Shown: positions 10,128-22,068 of the stretch, in pieces
Numbering within the stretch: position 1 is the stretch's first letter
How the letters are laid out: the number at the start of each line of letters is the position of its first letter
Source: Ottelia alismoides
Taxonomy: Eukaryota; Streptophyta; Magnoliopsida; Alismatales; Hydrocharitaceae
Direction: 5' to 3'
Assembly: GCA_037367405.1 (NCBI GenBank)
Contig: JAZKJV010005550.1
Location: 62,001 to 126,000 of the forward strand
Length of the DNA stretch: 64,000 nucleotides
Translations under genes and position numbers: made by a program
The notes under the pieces: generated by a model
The model's input: the letters and a program-made list of their open reading frames with translations, nothing else
Databases searched by the model: none
What the model was told of the DNA's origin: nothing

Positions 10128-13100
10128 TGATGAATCTCCATTTCATCACCTTTATTCTATCATTTTGGCCTCAAAACCCCCAGCAAATGCATGTAAATAG
10201 CATCGACTTGTATATAATAACATTCATTATTCATTGTAGTAATTATACAGAAAATAAGATTTTTAATGCCAAAATTATAGAATAAAGAGAAGAAAATAAA
10301 AAGGAGTAAAATATTGCAAATATTTTATGACCCTGACCCCGAGACCAAGGCCAGCATGGAATTGGTCGACAAGGAATAAAGTAGGGGGAGATAAGGGCCA
10401 GTGTACAATAAATACCTCATTTATTCATGCATTTATTTATGCATTTTTGACACCTATTTTGTATATAATTATTTATTCAGCAAATAAAGAAACTTTGTAC
10501 ATGAAAGTTGCAGATAACAATGTAAATAAAAATACAAAATTGAGTTTGTGTAAAAATAATACTCAGTATACATTTTATACCCAAAATAAAAAGCCAAAAT
10601 CTCAACTTCACAGACCCATATCTTGTAAATAAAAACTCAAAATCACCCAAACTCACCTTTAATTGTATATAGCTTTCCAAGAACTATTTAATAAAATTGG
10701 TTTTATAATTTTTGGAGTTCATTTGTAAAAGTTAGGTTTTGGCCCTCATTGTGCACTCTGCCTGATTAAAATATTCAATTTATTCATTGTTCATTATTTT
10801 TACAAAATTATATTTTTAGAATCTTGTAAATAATGTATACAATACATGTACATATTGAAATTAGAATAAAACTCAAAAAGAAGTTGTAAAATAAAATAAG
10901 CTTATGCAATACATAGGCAAAATACCTATGGTGAGTATGTACATAAATAAAATAGATTTAATTATTTTATTCTTTATTCATACATATTTTTATAATAATG
11001 TAAATATTACATATAACTTATTAAAAATACAAATCCAAAATAAAAACAAATAAAATACATTAAATAAATAAAGTATATACAATATATAGGTAAAAGACCT
11101 ATAAATATACCTACATATACATATACCTATTTATTTAAAAATGTAAATAAACTTATAAAAATTGAATAAAAATATATTTATACTCATAAAAATAAGTTAT
11201 AAATTTATAAAATAAGAAAATAAAATAATAAAATAAAAATAAACAAAATAAAAATAAATACATATAAAGATACTTATAAATACATTATTAAAATAAACCC
11301 ATAATAAAATATATCAAACAAATAAATAAAATTCATAAATAAATACTACATTATTTAATAAACATTTTTTATTTTCTAAGTAAAATTAAATAAATTCATT
11401 TATTAGGATAAAATAATAAGTCAAATCCGGGCTGACATGGCCCAATCAGCTTCCAGCATTTTGTTGATCGCCTGGTCAACTCGACCCCAGGCGGCTGAAA
11501 TGACATGGCTGGTCTTTTCCGCCCGTCTTCTCCCTTTTTTCCCGCTCGACTCGTCCATCGTTGGCCATCGACGTCTTCTGACAAAATGATCCCCGATCAT
11601 TGTACATCACCGCCACCAACCCAGATCGACCATCTAACCTGCCGATTTTCGTGGCGCCCCGGTCAATAAGGGTGCGTATCCATGTCTATAAATAATTCTT
11701 TCGACCTCCTCCCCCATTTTGGTCTCCCTTCGGTCGCTTTCCACCCTCACTTCCAGTCCTTGGAGGATCCTCGTGACAGGGGGGTACTCCTAGAAGTCTC
11801 AGTCGGTCGGAGGAGTCAAAGGAAGTACCCACAGCCGCCGCTCGCCGGAGGTCCTGCTCCCTGGTCGATTCCAGGTATAAGAGCTGCCCTTTATCTCGTT
11901 TTATAGTTTAATTTTCGCTTTTAGTTTTTAATTCAGTAGTTAGAGACATTTGTAGACCCTTAGGTGCTAGGTTAAGGCCAGATTGAGGGTCGCCGGAGAT
12001 CAACTCCGGCGAACCTCTCTAACTTGATCCACGCACATTCCGACCCTCACTCCATCACCATTTCCTTCCCCTACGCATTCTTCATCTACGCCCCGCGTCA
12101 GATCAACCAGAGCCCCACTGGCTCTGCGAATCGAGGTCCACCCCCACCGCGTCGCCGGACCTCGCCACCCTCAGTCATTTTCCATCTATTTAGCTGTACC
12201 CCCCAGTCGAGGAAGATCTCCTCGAGCCCCCGATCTTTTTGGTGCAGGGCATGAGCCAAACGGAGCTCCCTGGAGCTCGAATCGATCACCTGCAAGGTTC
12301 CAGGACCCCCCTTTCTTCTCCGAGCTCGCTTAACCAATCTAGGGGGTCCTGGACCTTTTGGAGTACCTCGGACGCTGCGCACCACCTCGCCGGACATATG
12401 GAGCCTATCGCCATCCACCAGGAGCGTCTGGAGGCAGAGGAATCAAGGATTGAAGCTCGGGAAGCCAGCCATTCTTCCCTGTTCTTCGTGAGCAGCAGCC
12501 ACCGTCGGATGAAGGAGGCGGCCCCAGATCTAAACAGGGCCGTCCATTTAGCGGCCGCCTCGGTCGTTCGATCCATCACCAGATGCAATCTCAGCCGAGG
12601 ATCGTCGAAGGGGTATCGGGCTTCGAGAGCCCGACACGTGGATAAGTGGCACGCCCATCGCCATCCATTTGCGCGCCTTAGGGGGTAAATTACCCTGGAC
12701 CCCCTCGCACTTTTTTGTATTTAGCGATTATTACTTTAAATAAATTCGCATGTTGTAAATAAATTATAAATTTTGTAGTAGGACCCTTATATTTTCCAGA
12801 ATTGCAACTAGGTCCTTCCGCGCCTCACGTGCAGCCCCACGTGAGGCGCGTGAAAATTGCGGTCAAACCCTGGCGGGTTTTGTATTTCGTTTTGACCCCT
12901 AAAATTGCAGAACACGTGTAATGTTATTGGTGTTTTTGCACTATAGCCCCTGACTTTATTTTTATTTGCAAAAATGCCCCTGCCAGGCCATGTTTTTTGT
13001 ATGGTTTGTCCATTTATTTCATGCATCATATTAACTTGAAAAATTTTGCAAAAATTAATATAAGTTCCTGTTAGCTTGCTCTTGCACGCCATATTTTTAG

Positions 13101-14029
13101 TTTTTAATTTTGTTGCATTTTTACATTTATTAAAATTCAAAAACATGCACTTTATTTACTGTCTAGCTTAGAAAATACCAAAAAAATAGTAAACCACCTC
13201 AAAAAATTCCAAAAAAAATCCCTATGGTCTATTTTATCATATTTTAGTGTCACTCCAAAAATCACTAAAAATCTCAAAAGAAAAACCTTAAAAATTCAAA
13301 AATACTCAAAAACTTCTAAAAAATATAAAAAATTCTAGAAAACCCTAAAAATTACAAACTAAACTCCTATAGGTTCTATATTTTATTCTCTTTATTTTAA
13401 AAATAGTTGGGAAAAATGTTGTGGCTGTTTTCTATTTTTAATTCCCATTTTACCCCCAACCAGTAGCTAACTCCCTGTTTTCCCTTATTTTGCTATTTAA
13501 AAATACCAAAAATATTTTGAAAAATACCTAAAAATAACAAAAACAGTAAACATTCATAAAAATACCAAAAAGATTTTATTTCTAAATTTTTGACCATTTT
13601 TGTATATTTTTATAAATATTTAATGACCCCTCTCCCTACATTGTATATACATTCCAATATTGAAAAAGAAATTAAAAAAAATAATTATATATATATATAT
13701 ATGTAAATATATATACATATTTATGTATCAAAATCTGAAAATTAAAATTTAAAAAAAACCCACAAAAATAGAATTCATACAAGGATGACTTTGTGGTACA
13801 TGAACATCATAGGCTAATGCATTTTTGTATTGCTCTCTGTGGTTCTACCTCTACATGCTTGCTCACTATGCATTTTATGGTAGAGTTAAATGTTAATTCA
13901 CAATTTTGGGACTCATTTTATTTATTCTTTAGTGTGGGTTAATTGCTGATTAACCGGTGTTCTGTGAGCGGTCGCCTCAGCGACATCACTATATATATCA
14001 TTGTGACCCTCGCGGATTAACGTGTTATC
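10128..14029 (+). mobile_element. 3' LTR of Athila element A, 3' end missing
   Basis: It starts TGATGAATCTCC directly after the PPT and contains the conserved block ending AATAAAGTAGGGGGAGATA (10376-10394). A/T-rich sequence follows to 11400, then a GC-rich promoter half with TATAAATA at 11687-11694. The typical end of these LTRs (the TTCGACCCTGG / CTATACCAGG block followed by CA and a PBS) is absent before the copia remnant begins at 14030, so the end was lost by deletion. The last part, about 13790-14029, has no counterpart that I can align in the other LTRs and may be other sequence. 13684-13702 is an (AT)n run. The 5' LTR of this element is outside the window. Confidence 0.75.
11434..11694 (+). 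promoter_or_regulatory. LTR promoter: CCAAT, inverted W-box pair, TATA box (element A)
   Basis: CCAAT lies at 11442-11446. An inverted pair of W-box cores, GTTGATCGCCTGGTCAAC, lies at 11463-11480. The TATA box TATAAATA follows at 11687-11694, about 205 bp downstream. The same order and spacing occurs in the LTRs at 45591-45818 and, on the minus strand, 49700-49929. TTGAC is the established core bound by plant WRKY factors; regulation by WRKY factors is inference. Confidence 0.65.
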
Positions 14030-14231
14030 AGATATTCATCCAAGCACCAGCCTCTACGATTCAATAATTGAATCTATAGCGGTATGATCTTTAAGATGGA
14101 CATGGTACATAACCTTAATTGTACTAAGGGACCTATTATGTAAATTATTTATTCTTCATTTCAGATCAGGGAATGATATTTGCAACAACATTTATTGCAT
14201 AATGGCTCGCCGTGGGCTCGCATGTCCAATA
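14030..14231 (-). repeat. Truncated 3' LTR of the copia element
   Basis: 202 bp that align without a gap to 21742-21943. The homology stops abruptly at AGATATTCATCC (14030), where unrelated sequence begins. This is the start (U3 end) of the LTR on the minus strand; its first bases read TATTGGACATG, where the 5' LTR reads TGTTGAACATG. Confidence 0.85.
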
Positions 14232-14245
14232 ATCTCCCACTAGCC
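14232..14245 (-). promoter_or_regulatory. Polypurine tract of the copia element
   Basis: On the minus strand GCTAGTGGGAGAT precedes the LTR start. An AGTGGGAGATT tract directly before TGTTGGACATG is usual in plant copia elements, so this fixes the 3' LTR boundary. Confidence 0.75.
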
Positions 14246-14249
14246 CAAA

Positions 14250-17200
14250 GAGCCATTAATGGGCTAATTTTTTAAACCCACACTCATGTGACAATCATAG
14301 GCTATTTAGAAAATAGCTAGGTAAGCTGATCAGTCACTCTGTTCCCAAGAGACCACGCCAAGTCCTTTTACAGCACTTGCATATCCCCTAGTAACAGTGC
14401 TCGCATCCAATGCGAATGTTGCATCTTATGCAACCAATACTCAATTTTGTTATAGTGTCCTTGACACTATAGCTCGGTAATTATTATAACCAGCATGTCC
14501 ATAATCCTTATTAGAATACCTTTATTCCTAGAGATCTCTGTCTACTAAGGTATCTATAGTTAAGACCCTTATAGATCTCTATCTACAAGGTCTTAAACTT
14601 TTGAAGATAAGACTTTGAGATCAGTATCTCTAAGTTTCGTCATCTTTGAAGATATTGTTATTACTGCAATCAAGTGTTTAATCACCATAGTAGGATACTA
14701 CTCCTACTGCATGGAAACCATCTGGCTTTTGTACACATCTAGCATACACTCGGATTCTCGAAACTGATGCACAAGGGCAAGCAATTTTAGCATTCACATC
14801 CTCAACTCTTTGAGGTGCTATTCCTTTAGATAGGTCAGTACCATATCTTGAGGGAAAGAATCCTTTCTTGGAATTTTCCATGGAAATGTCTAAGGTATAC
14901 CATTAATGTGACGGTCCCAATACCCTCTTTTCTTTGCTTCTGAACAACTTCAGAACTAAGATCTAAGAGGTATACTTGAGATCATATCTCGAGGTATGGA
15001 ACAACCAGATTATAAAACACTTATTATTATCATCCTTAAATCATTCCAAATGATTAGGATATCTATATTCAGCATGATGAACTAAATGGCACTACCACTA
15101 AGCTTCATATGGTTTATCAAGATTCTATCTGAAACAATAACATTTATGATTTCATCAAAACCAATATTCCAACTACAAGAAGCTTATTTGAGTGTAGCTA
15201 TGGTTAGCAATATTCTGATGGGTTAAAGCAAGGTCACTGGAGAGCAAGTCTCATCGCAAGCGATGTCTTCTCTTCGGTGTGTAGCTCATGGCCACGAACC
15301 GTGCTTTGAAGGTCTCTACCTTTTCATCAGGTTTCCTCTTTCTCTTGGAGATCTATTTACACCTTAATGGATCTTATCCATATAGGTGGATCCTCGAGGG
15401 TCTATATACAACACTTGTATATGAAGTCTACTTTAGATTTTATTGCTAACATCCATCTTTCAATTTCATGATCTTTAGAAGCTTCATCATATGAAGTTAG
15501 ATCATTGTCAGATTCAACCGACACATGGAACCCATCTTCAAACTTATTTGAAGAGGTATTAGTGTTTCATCTTTAATTGTCCTTTAGTTTTCGATTCCAG
15601 GAGCCTCATTATCATCTCAAGATGAAATGAGTTCCTTTACTTCATTTTCATCTTGATTCTCAAGAGAGTCATCCTATAAGAATCATATTCTCAAGGTCAT
15701 AAAGTAGGTATCCAATACCATCCTTTATTTTCCTAATGAAGTAGAACTCTCCAGTGCCAGATTCCATATTACTTGCATGGAACCTTATTAAGGATATATA
15801 TTGTATTCTCTACTACATATATACCTTGGAAACTAATAGATAATTATGCTAATATTCATCATTGATCATATCATGTCACACATGATCCAATTATATCTAC
15901 CTACAATTCTTATTGAGTTTTGATTTATAAGGAGGAGTGAGATAAAAATAATATTCATATATCTATAAGGTATTCCATGAATTCATCTAATAGGTACAAG
16001 CTACCTAGGTTAGATCAAATTCATTTCATCTTCCTTCAGACTTTGGTTCAAAACCAAAATTGTGAAATCTTTGAACATTTCAAAGCTTTCTAAGGTGAAG
16101 GAAAGAAATCTCATATCTCAAATAATCATCAATAGATATCACATATCCATAATGTTTATTCTGATACAGATGATACAAATACATCAATATGTATGAGATT
16201 TTGAATACCTTGACATCCTACACTATTCCCAAGAAAGGGTGTATTGGACATTTCTACTTTTGAATATAGTATTCACAAGAATGTAAGATTTGAACCTTTA
16301 GACAATCTAAAGTTTCATCTCTTATCAGTCTATTGATCACATCAATAGACAAATGTCCAAAACATGATGCTAGATCATTATCAAATGATCTTCATCCTCC
16401 TCTTGATCTTTAATGGTTTAATTTTCAGTATTAGAAATCTTAAAGAACCATTCATTAATTTTCTAATTTAGTAGAGTCCACAAATTTTAGATTACTATCT
16501 GAAATATCTCCATCATAACTCTTTATGATAGGTCTATTACAGAATTCATGTTTATTTCCAACATATAGAAATAAACAATGGGTGTATTTTAAAATCTGGG
16601 TCATAGAGACATTCTCTAAGACTAAGGTCTCTCCCACTGAAATTATGAAGTCTATGAATCCAATAGAGATTGTTGCAACAATTGCATCAATATCCATGTG
16701 GATGACTATTGAACCTTTAAGATCAAATTTCTAATCTTCTAACATATATGCAACTAATTGCAAGTGTCATTTAGAAGATTGAGATACAATTGTTAGAATT
16801 TATCTTATCAAATAAGTAAGTCAATTTCAATGATTATATGTAGATTATTTTGATGTACTATCCGATTCCTTCTCTAAGGATTCTAGATTGATTTGATAGT
16901 CATACTATCAACACATCAACTTATTGCAGTATTGGCATTTATCCAACTCTTTGGATTTCATATGGAAGTCACAGAAGTACAGTCAACTCTTTGACTTTCA
17001 TTCTCACATGGGTCAGACCCTTCCACTATGCTCACTTCATCTATAAACAACCATTGCTTAAGATAATGGTCTCTTATGTTAAATTCAAAAGATTTCAATA
17101 TAAGAGCATTTTAACATTTATACATCCTTTATTCAATTCATACAATATGAATAATATGAAACATCATGAGTGATCAGAGTATAGACAGTAGAATGATGAC

Positions 17201-19350
17201 ATTCATCGTATCTACATCCATCTAAACTCTTAAAACGTAGGTTCAGGCAGGTACTCAAACAATTTGAATACATCATCTCTTATAGAGCCACTATTCTGCA
17301 TGATGCAGAGAACCATGTTATTAATGATTAAATGTCAAGAGCACATATGTATGCCAGAACATCTTCTTAGAATTTTATAAGGATTATTTGACAATTACGA
17401 TCATCATCGACATGCCACTTCTAAAGTACATTCGATGAGAGATCAAGATTATAGATACATACAAACCCTATGGTAGTAGTCCTATTGTCTATTTAATTGT
17501 ATCTCATTATTATGAGGAAACTTGCACATTGCAACCACATACAATATGTGTCCAACTGCAGGTACAATATCAAGATCGTTGATCTAATCCATGATATTTT
17601 ACTGGTTATTATTGAATATAATATTGAGGGGGTTTAATGAAGGATTATCTGAAATAAGAAATTTGCATAAATATATTTAAATATATATTGTACTTTGATT
17701 TAGGAATTTTTATATCAAAGTTGTCTTGCCTTGTCAACATTGAAACTTCATTCCCTTAATTACTTTCAATGTAAGAGATATACTTACCATTATATCTCAA
17801 GCAAGATCTGGGATCTCCTTCCTTATCTTTGTTACATCCCAATAATATGAGAACTAGTAACTCTAATAAAAAGAAGCGGGAACACATTTCGCCTTGCAAG
17901 TCCAACTTGCATCTCCTAATTCGGTCTTTAACACCCAGGCCCACCACCCCTAAGGTGATGTTGACCCGTCATTAATTGAACCAACCGTCAACAGGAATAC
18001 AACTTGCTATGCGCAATCCAATATTGCCCCAATAATATGAGGACCCGATATTATGGTCACTACGCATACGTCCTTACTCTTTTGAGAAGCGAAGAGCCCG
18101 ATCCAAATGGATTGTATGCAGGAGCTATCACATCAGACATGCATCTCCTACATACAATATCTGACGACGGAACCCTTCGCCTTGACGGGAGACCATGGAT
18201 GTCACTTATGTGATCCTCCATATCATATTAAAATTTTAATTAATTATCATGAATAATATTCACATAATTAATTCTTCCAAGGGAAATGCACATCTATTCA
18301 TAATAGAGTATTTTTAATTGGATATAATTAATTCATTCTCATTAAATCAATTATCAGTCCAATTCAATCAACAAACTTGATTGTTTTTACTTGAATACAT
18401 ATATGGTATTATGATACGTATTAATTCAAATTTTAATAATAAAAAAAATACATATTGATTTCTCCGGCATTATCGAGTCCCTACCCGCTGTCATGGCCAA
18501 TACCGATGAAAGTGGGACAGACCGCAACCGGTGCGACCCGCTACCCCAATGCTTCCCGACTAGACACCATATCCACCTCAGGAAAGGATAATGCCAAATA
18601 GATCAATGTGTACTTTGAGATGATCATCGGTTCTTCAACCCAAATTATACCATATAGTAATAATCAAAACATTTTTGACTATAAGGAAATTTGCTAGACA
18701 AATTCCCAATCCTATTCAAGCAAGTTGTTTGTTGATTGTGTTTCCAATTATGATCTAGATCAATTCTAATTAATTTATTGATTGAGGCCAAGTCAATTAA
18801 GGAAATAATCATCATTAAATATTTATAAAATATTTTCCATAATTATTTCATGAAATTAAAAATTAATTTAACTAATTGACAATCACATGGTTCTTGATTA
18901 GGAATGTAATTTCAGCAGTGACCCCTACTTACTAAAATTAACATATCTCAATCAATTTAAATCCAAATTAGACAAAATCAGTTTTCAAAGATTGCTAACT
19001 GGATTTAGGACAGAACTTAAGTGATATTTCACGCATTTCTATGTGGATCAAAATAGTAATCAACTCATTAATCATGTTAAGATTCGCAGTTCCCGCAACA
19101 GTGAATACATGTTTATTAAAACAACCATATTTCGAGCAAACAGAATCCAAATTACGTAAACTCATATCCTATGGTTTCCTTATTTAATGAGGAACAAAAT
19201 ACAAGTTTTATTTTTGTATTTAAACAATTTAAACAGGCCAAAAATAATCACTAAACAGAGATGCGAAAATGAAATACGATAAAACTTTCGCAAACCCTAA
19301 CGAACCCACGCCGTCCTAGGTTTATGGATCGTATCCAAAACCTCCAACCT
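14250..19350 (-). pseudogene. Ty1/copia gag-pol polyprotein, heavily decayed
   Basis: Copia hallmarks remain in scattered minus-strand frames. From 5' to 3': a protease-end-like frame at 16697-16455 (VATISIGFIDFIISVGETL); a GAG-pre-integrase-like stretch at about 16390-16190 (GHLSIDVINRLI with paired Cys downstream); the start of the RT at about 15350-15290 (KRKRKPDEKVETFKARFVA); the RT end/RNase H junction at 14881-14678 (MENSKKGFFPSRYG...LSK). The order and spacing fit a full-length copia pol (protease, integrase, RT, RNase H). Between them the frames are broken every 60 codons or so, and no ORF exceeds about 80 codons. Gag should lie at about 17500-19300, but I cannot recognise it. Confidence 0.7.
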
Positions 19351-19352
19351 AA

Positions 19353-19365
19353 GGATCTAATACCA
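19353..19365 (-). promoter_or_regulatory. Primer-binding site of the copia element
   Basis: On the minus strand TGGTATTAGATCC stands two bases after the LTR end ...CCTTCA (19368). It resembles the initiator tRNA-Met PBS TGGTATCAGAGC usual for plant copia elements, with mismatches. Confidence 0.75.
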
Positions 19366-19367
19366 CT

Positions 19368-21943
19368 TGAAGGATATGGTTAGATCCTTAAGTGCATCAC
19401 GAAAGCATGAGAATTGTATCGAATACGATGAAGAACGACTAGTCAGACTAGTTGTTCTATGCAGCGGAAATTAAAAATTTTTCATGCGACAAAACCACAT
19501 GATTCAAGAACACTTCTCAAATCGTTTCGTCTAAACCACAAATAAGTAATAGGATCACCTCTTGAAGCGCGGTTGTGATCGAGTCTCTAAACGAAGAGAC
19601 CTCTTGTCTCAAGTCCGATCCGACGGAGGAGACGCTTGCGAGCACGGGGATGAATCGCGTGCTTCTCGCAATCCATGTTGATGATCCAAGCGGTGGATCT
19701 CCTGATCTTGACGCACGAGATCCGACGTCTTCTTTATGAGAGAGGTGCACCGAATGAGACGGAGATCCACGAGCAAACGATCGGGCAACATAACGACGAT
19801 GCTGCGACTATAGAGAACTTCTCTAGGGCATCCATGGTGGACGGCCATGCGAGACGAAGAGAGGGGGCTGACGTGTAGAGAGAAAAAGAGAGAGAGACAT
19901 GTTCTCATTGTGTAAAGAAGAGCAAAGGGGTGCCTCTCCTTTTATAATATTTTGGGATCCATGGATCTCAATCCATGGACAACACAAATCCAATGGCTTT
20001 CATTGATTTGTGTTTCTTTTAATGGCTAAGATTTTGTTGGTAAAAACCAACAACAATTAATTTAATTTAGATTAGATATATATTGATAAATCAATATGAT
20101 CTAATCACAAATTAAATCAATCAAGCTTGGAGATTATGGAATGAAGATTGCCTCCTTCCATAATATGGGATTTGGTGGCATTCTCATGTAATCTCATGAG
20201 ATTACATTATTCCATGGAAATCTCCAACACTTGTTGTAAATTATTCAAAAATAATTCATAATTATTTTGTGAATATTGTAATCTTACCATTGGAAAATTA
20301 TGAATCACATTCACAACCCAAAATAAATTGTGAATTGTATTTTCAATTTAATGTCCAATGTAAATCCAATTTACATTAACATTTAATTAACAAATGTAAA
20401 TTACAAATAGCTCTCTCTTATATATTATAAATCACATTTACAATATATATGATTAATATGGATAATGATATCCACATTATTCATAACCATGATAATTAAA
20501 TCACATTTAATCATCTTAGATCTCTATTCTCATGTGCCCAAACAATGTGAATCACATTCACATTATTAACATCTTTGATAATCAAATTGCATTTAATTGT
20601 CTAAGATAGCTCTCTTTATAATATGAATCGAATTCATATTAATCATAATAATTAAATCACATTTAATTATCTATTTTCTCAATGCTCGGATACTTATATC
20701 AAGAATGAAATTATCCTGAACTCTTTCAAGGATAATGCACTTTCTCCGCGAATACTTGGAGATAAGGACATGGCGATTGTATTGTTCCATGCATAGTGAC
20801 TTGGATATTGAGATCACATCTCAAATCCAAATCTAGGGCCTCCCATAGATGCTTGATTAAATCAAGACCGCAAATCTAATCTTCTCATTGCATCTGAATT
20901 ACATTCAGATCAATGTCCAACATCTGGACTAAGATCAGATTACTTCTCTACTGAGAGGAGTCACTAAAATCCAGACCCGTTTCATCACTCCCTAGGAATG
21001 GAAGCGTCATGGTTATACAACCGTTTATGATCACATCACCCTCAGGTATTTCCAATACCTGTACATCCTGTATACTAGAAGACTAAGAATAAACCCGAAG
21101 TATAAGATCAATTTTACACTGTCTACTTCAGGGATTTATCATTAAGTTTCTCATTCGATCATTAGGAGTTGGTATCGATCATATACTTTCCAAAAGCATA
21201 TATCTACCCATGTGTTGATCATATAATTTCCAAAAGTATACATCAAACCTACAAATTCAGTCAAGCTTCCAAAGCGAGATGACCGTGCATAGAATTTGAT
21301 CTTCCCAACATCTCATGAGTGAGCTCATGTCTTCTGGTTCAGTAATGAACCTGTATGATCCCTTTGAGAGATCGTATTACTCATATGCCCTTATATGCAC
21401 ACCAGCACGCCGGTGTATAGACCTTGATTAGGTCATCAACCTATTGGTCTGCCAAATGTACATACTCTGACATATAGTAACACATCTGTCTCCGGTCAGA
21501 GGATGCGTGCCTATATCATGATAGCATACGACATAGGACTTCAGTTATCTCGATCTCGTTAAGTCAACTCTTTGACCTAACTTATCTAACACCTTCGAAT
21601 CTCTATTCCTATGCAGAGGACCTGCATCAAGAGGTTGGTTAGATATCCTAAATGAGAAAGGATTGCCATCTCCTACTCAGGCTGGAGATCATCTCTTAAC
21701 AATCATTTGACGTGCTTGATGAGTCCTCAATCTAACTCTTTAGATATTCATCCAAGCACCAGCCTCTATGATTCAATAATTGAATCAACAACTGTATGAT
21801 CTTTAAGATGGTCATGTTACATAACCCTAATTGTACTAAGGGACCTATTATGCAAATTATTTATTCTTCATTTCAGATCAGGGAATGATATTTACAATAA
21901 CATTTACTGCATAATGGCTCGCCGTGGGCTTGCATGTTCAACA
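19368..21943 (-). repeat. 5' LTR of the copia element (2.58 kb)
   Basis: It reads TGTTGAACATG at 21943 and ends CCTTCA at 19368, giving TG...CA ends. The first 202 bp are shared with the 3' remnant at 14030-14231. A TATA-like TATAAAAGG lies at 19946-19938. The GC-rich ORFs between 19517 and 19908 lie inside the LTR downstream of that box and are probably not genes. Confidence 0.8.
19938..19946 (-). promoter_or_regulatory. TATA box of the copia LTR
   Basis: TATAAAAGG on the minus strand, about 2 kb into the LTR. It is a good match to plant TATA boxes and stands before GC-richer sequence leading to the PBS. The start site is inferred about 30 bp downstream, near 19905. Confidence 0.55.
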
Positions 21944-22047
21944 ATTTTTGCTTGAGAATAATTAGTTTTTGTTTGACGCTTTTTTGGATTGCAACGACAT
22001 TTGCGAATAATTCCTATAAATAAAAACCCTGAGTTTAGTGCTCAACA
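21944..22047 (+). repeat. Last 104 bp of the 5' LTR of Athila element C
   Basis: It ends CTCAACA, three bases before an Athila-type PBS. The end region resembles that of element B's LTR (GCAACGACATT ... AATAAAAACCC here, ACAACGACATT ... ACTAAAACCC there). Everything upstream was removed or displaced together with the copia element. Confidence 0.7.
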
Positions 22048-22050
22048 AAA

Positions 22051-22068
22051 TGGTGCCGTTGTCAGGGA
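22051..22068 (+). promoter_or_regulatory. Primer-binding site of element C (tRNA-Asp type)
   Basis: TGGTGCCGTTGTCAGGGA is complementary, with a few changes, to the 3' end of plant tRNA-Asp, the usual primer of Athila/Tat elements (TGGCGCCGTTGCCGGGGA). It lies three bases after the LTR end. Confidence 0.85.

Larger units (their letters stand above)
14030..21943 (-). mobile_element. Degenerate Ty1/copia LTR retrotransposon (minus strand)
   Basis: On the minus strand: 5' LTR 21943-19368, PBS 19365-19353, degenerate gag-pol, PPT 14245-14232, and the first 202 bp of the 3' LTR (14231-14030). The remaining 2.4 kb of the 3' LTR is deleted, so the target-site duplication cannot be checked. The two 202-bp LTR starts differ at about 15 positions by my count (about 7%). 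It separates the LTR of element A from the LTR end of element C. Confidence 0.85.

Noticed and set aside
10930..11400. AT-rich stretch as a centromeric satellite or matrix-attachment region
   Set aside because: No tandem unit of constant length; it is the AT-rich U3 of an LTR and similar tracts occur at the same place in the other LTRs (26160-26480, 36690-37010, 45100-45540).
11396..12688. ORFs 60-150 codons long on both strands in the LTR of element A
   Set aside because: Overlapping open frames on both strands of GC-rich LTR promoter sequence, without domains; better explained by composition.
13684..13702. (AT)n run as a replication or transcription signal
   Set aside because: A simple microsatellite without any supporting context.
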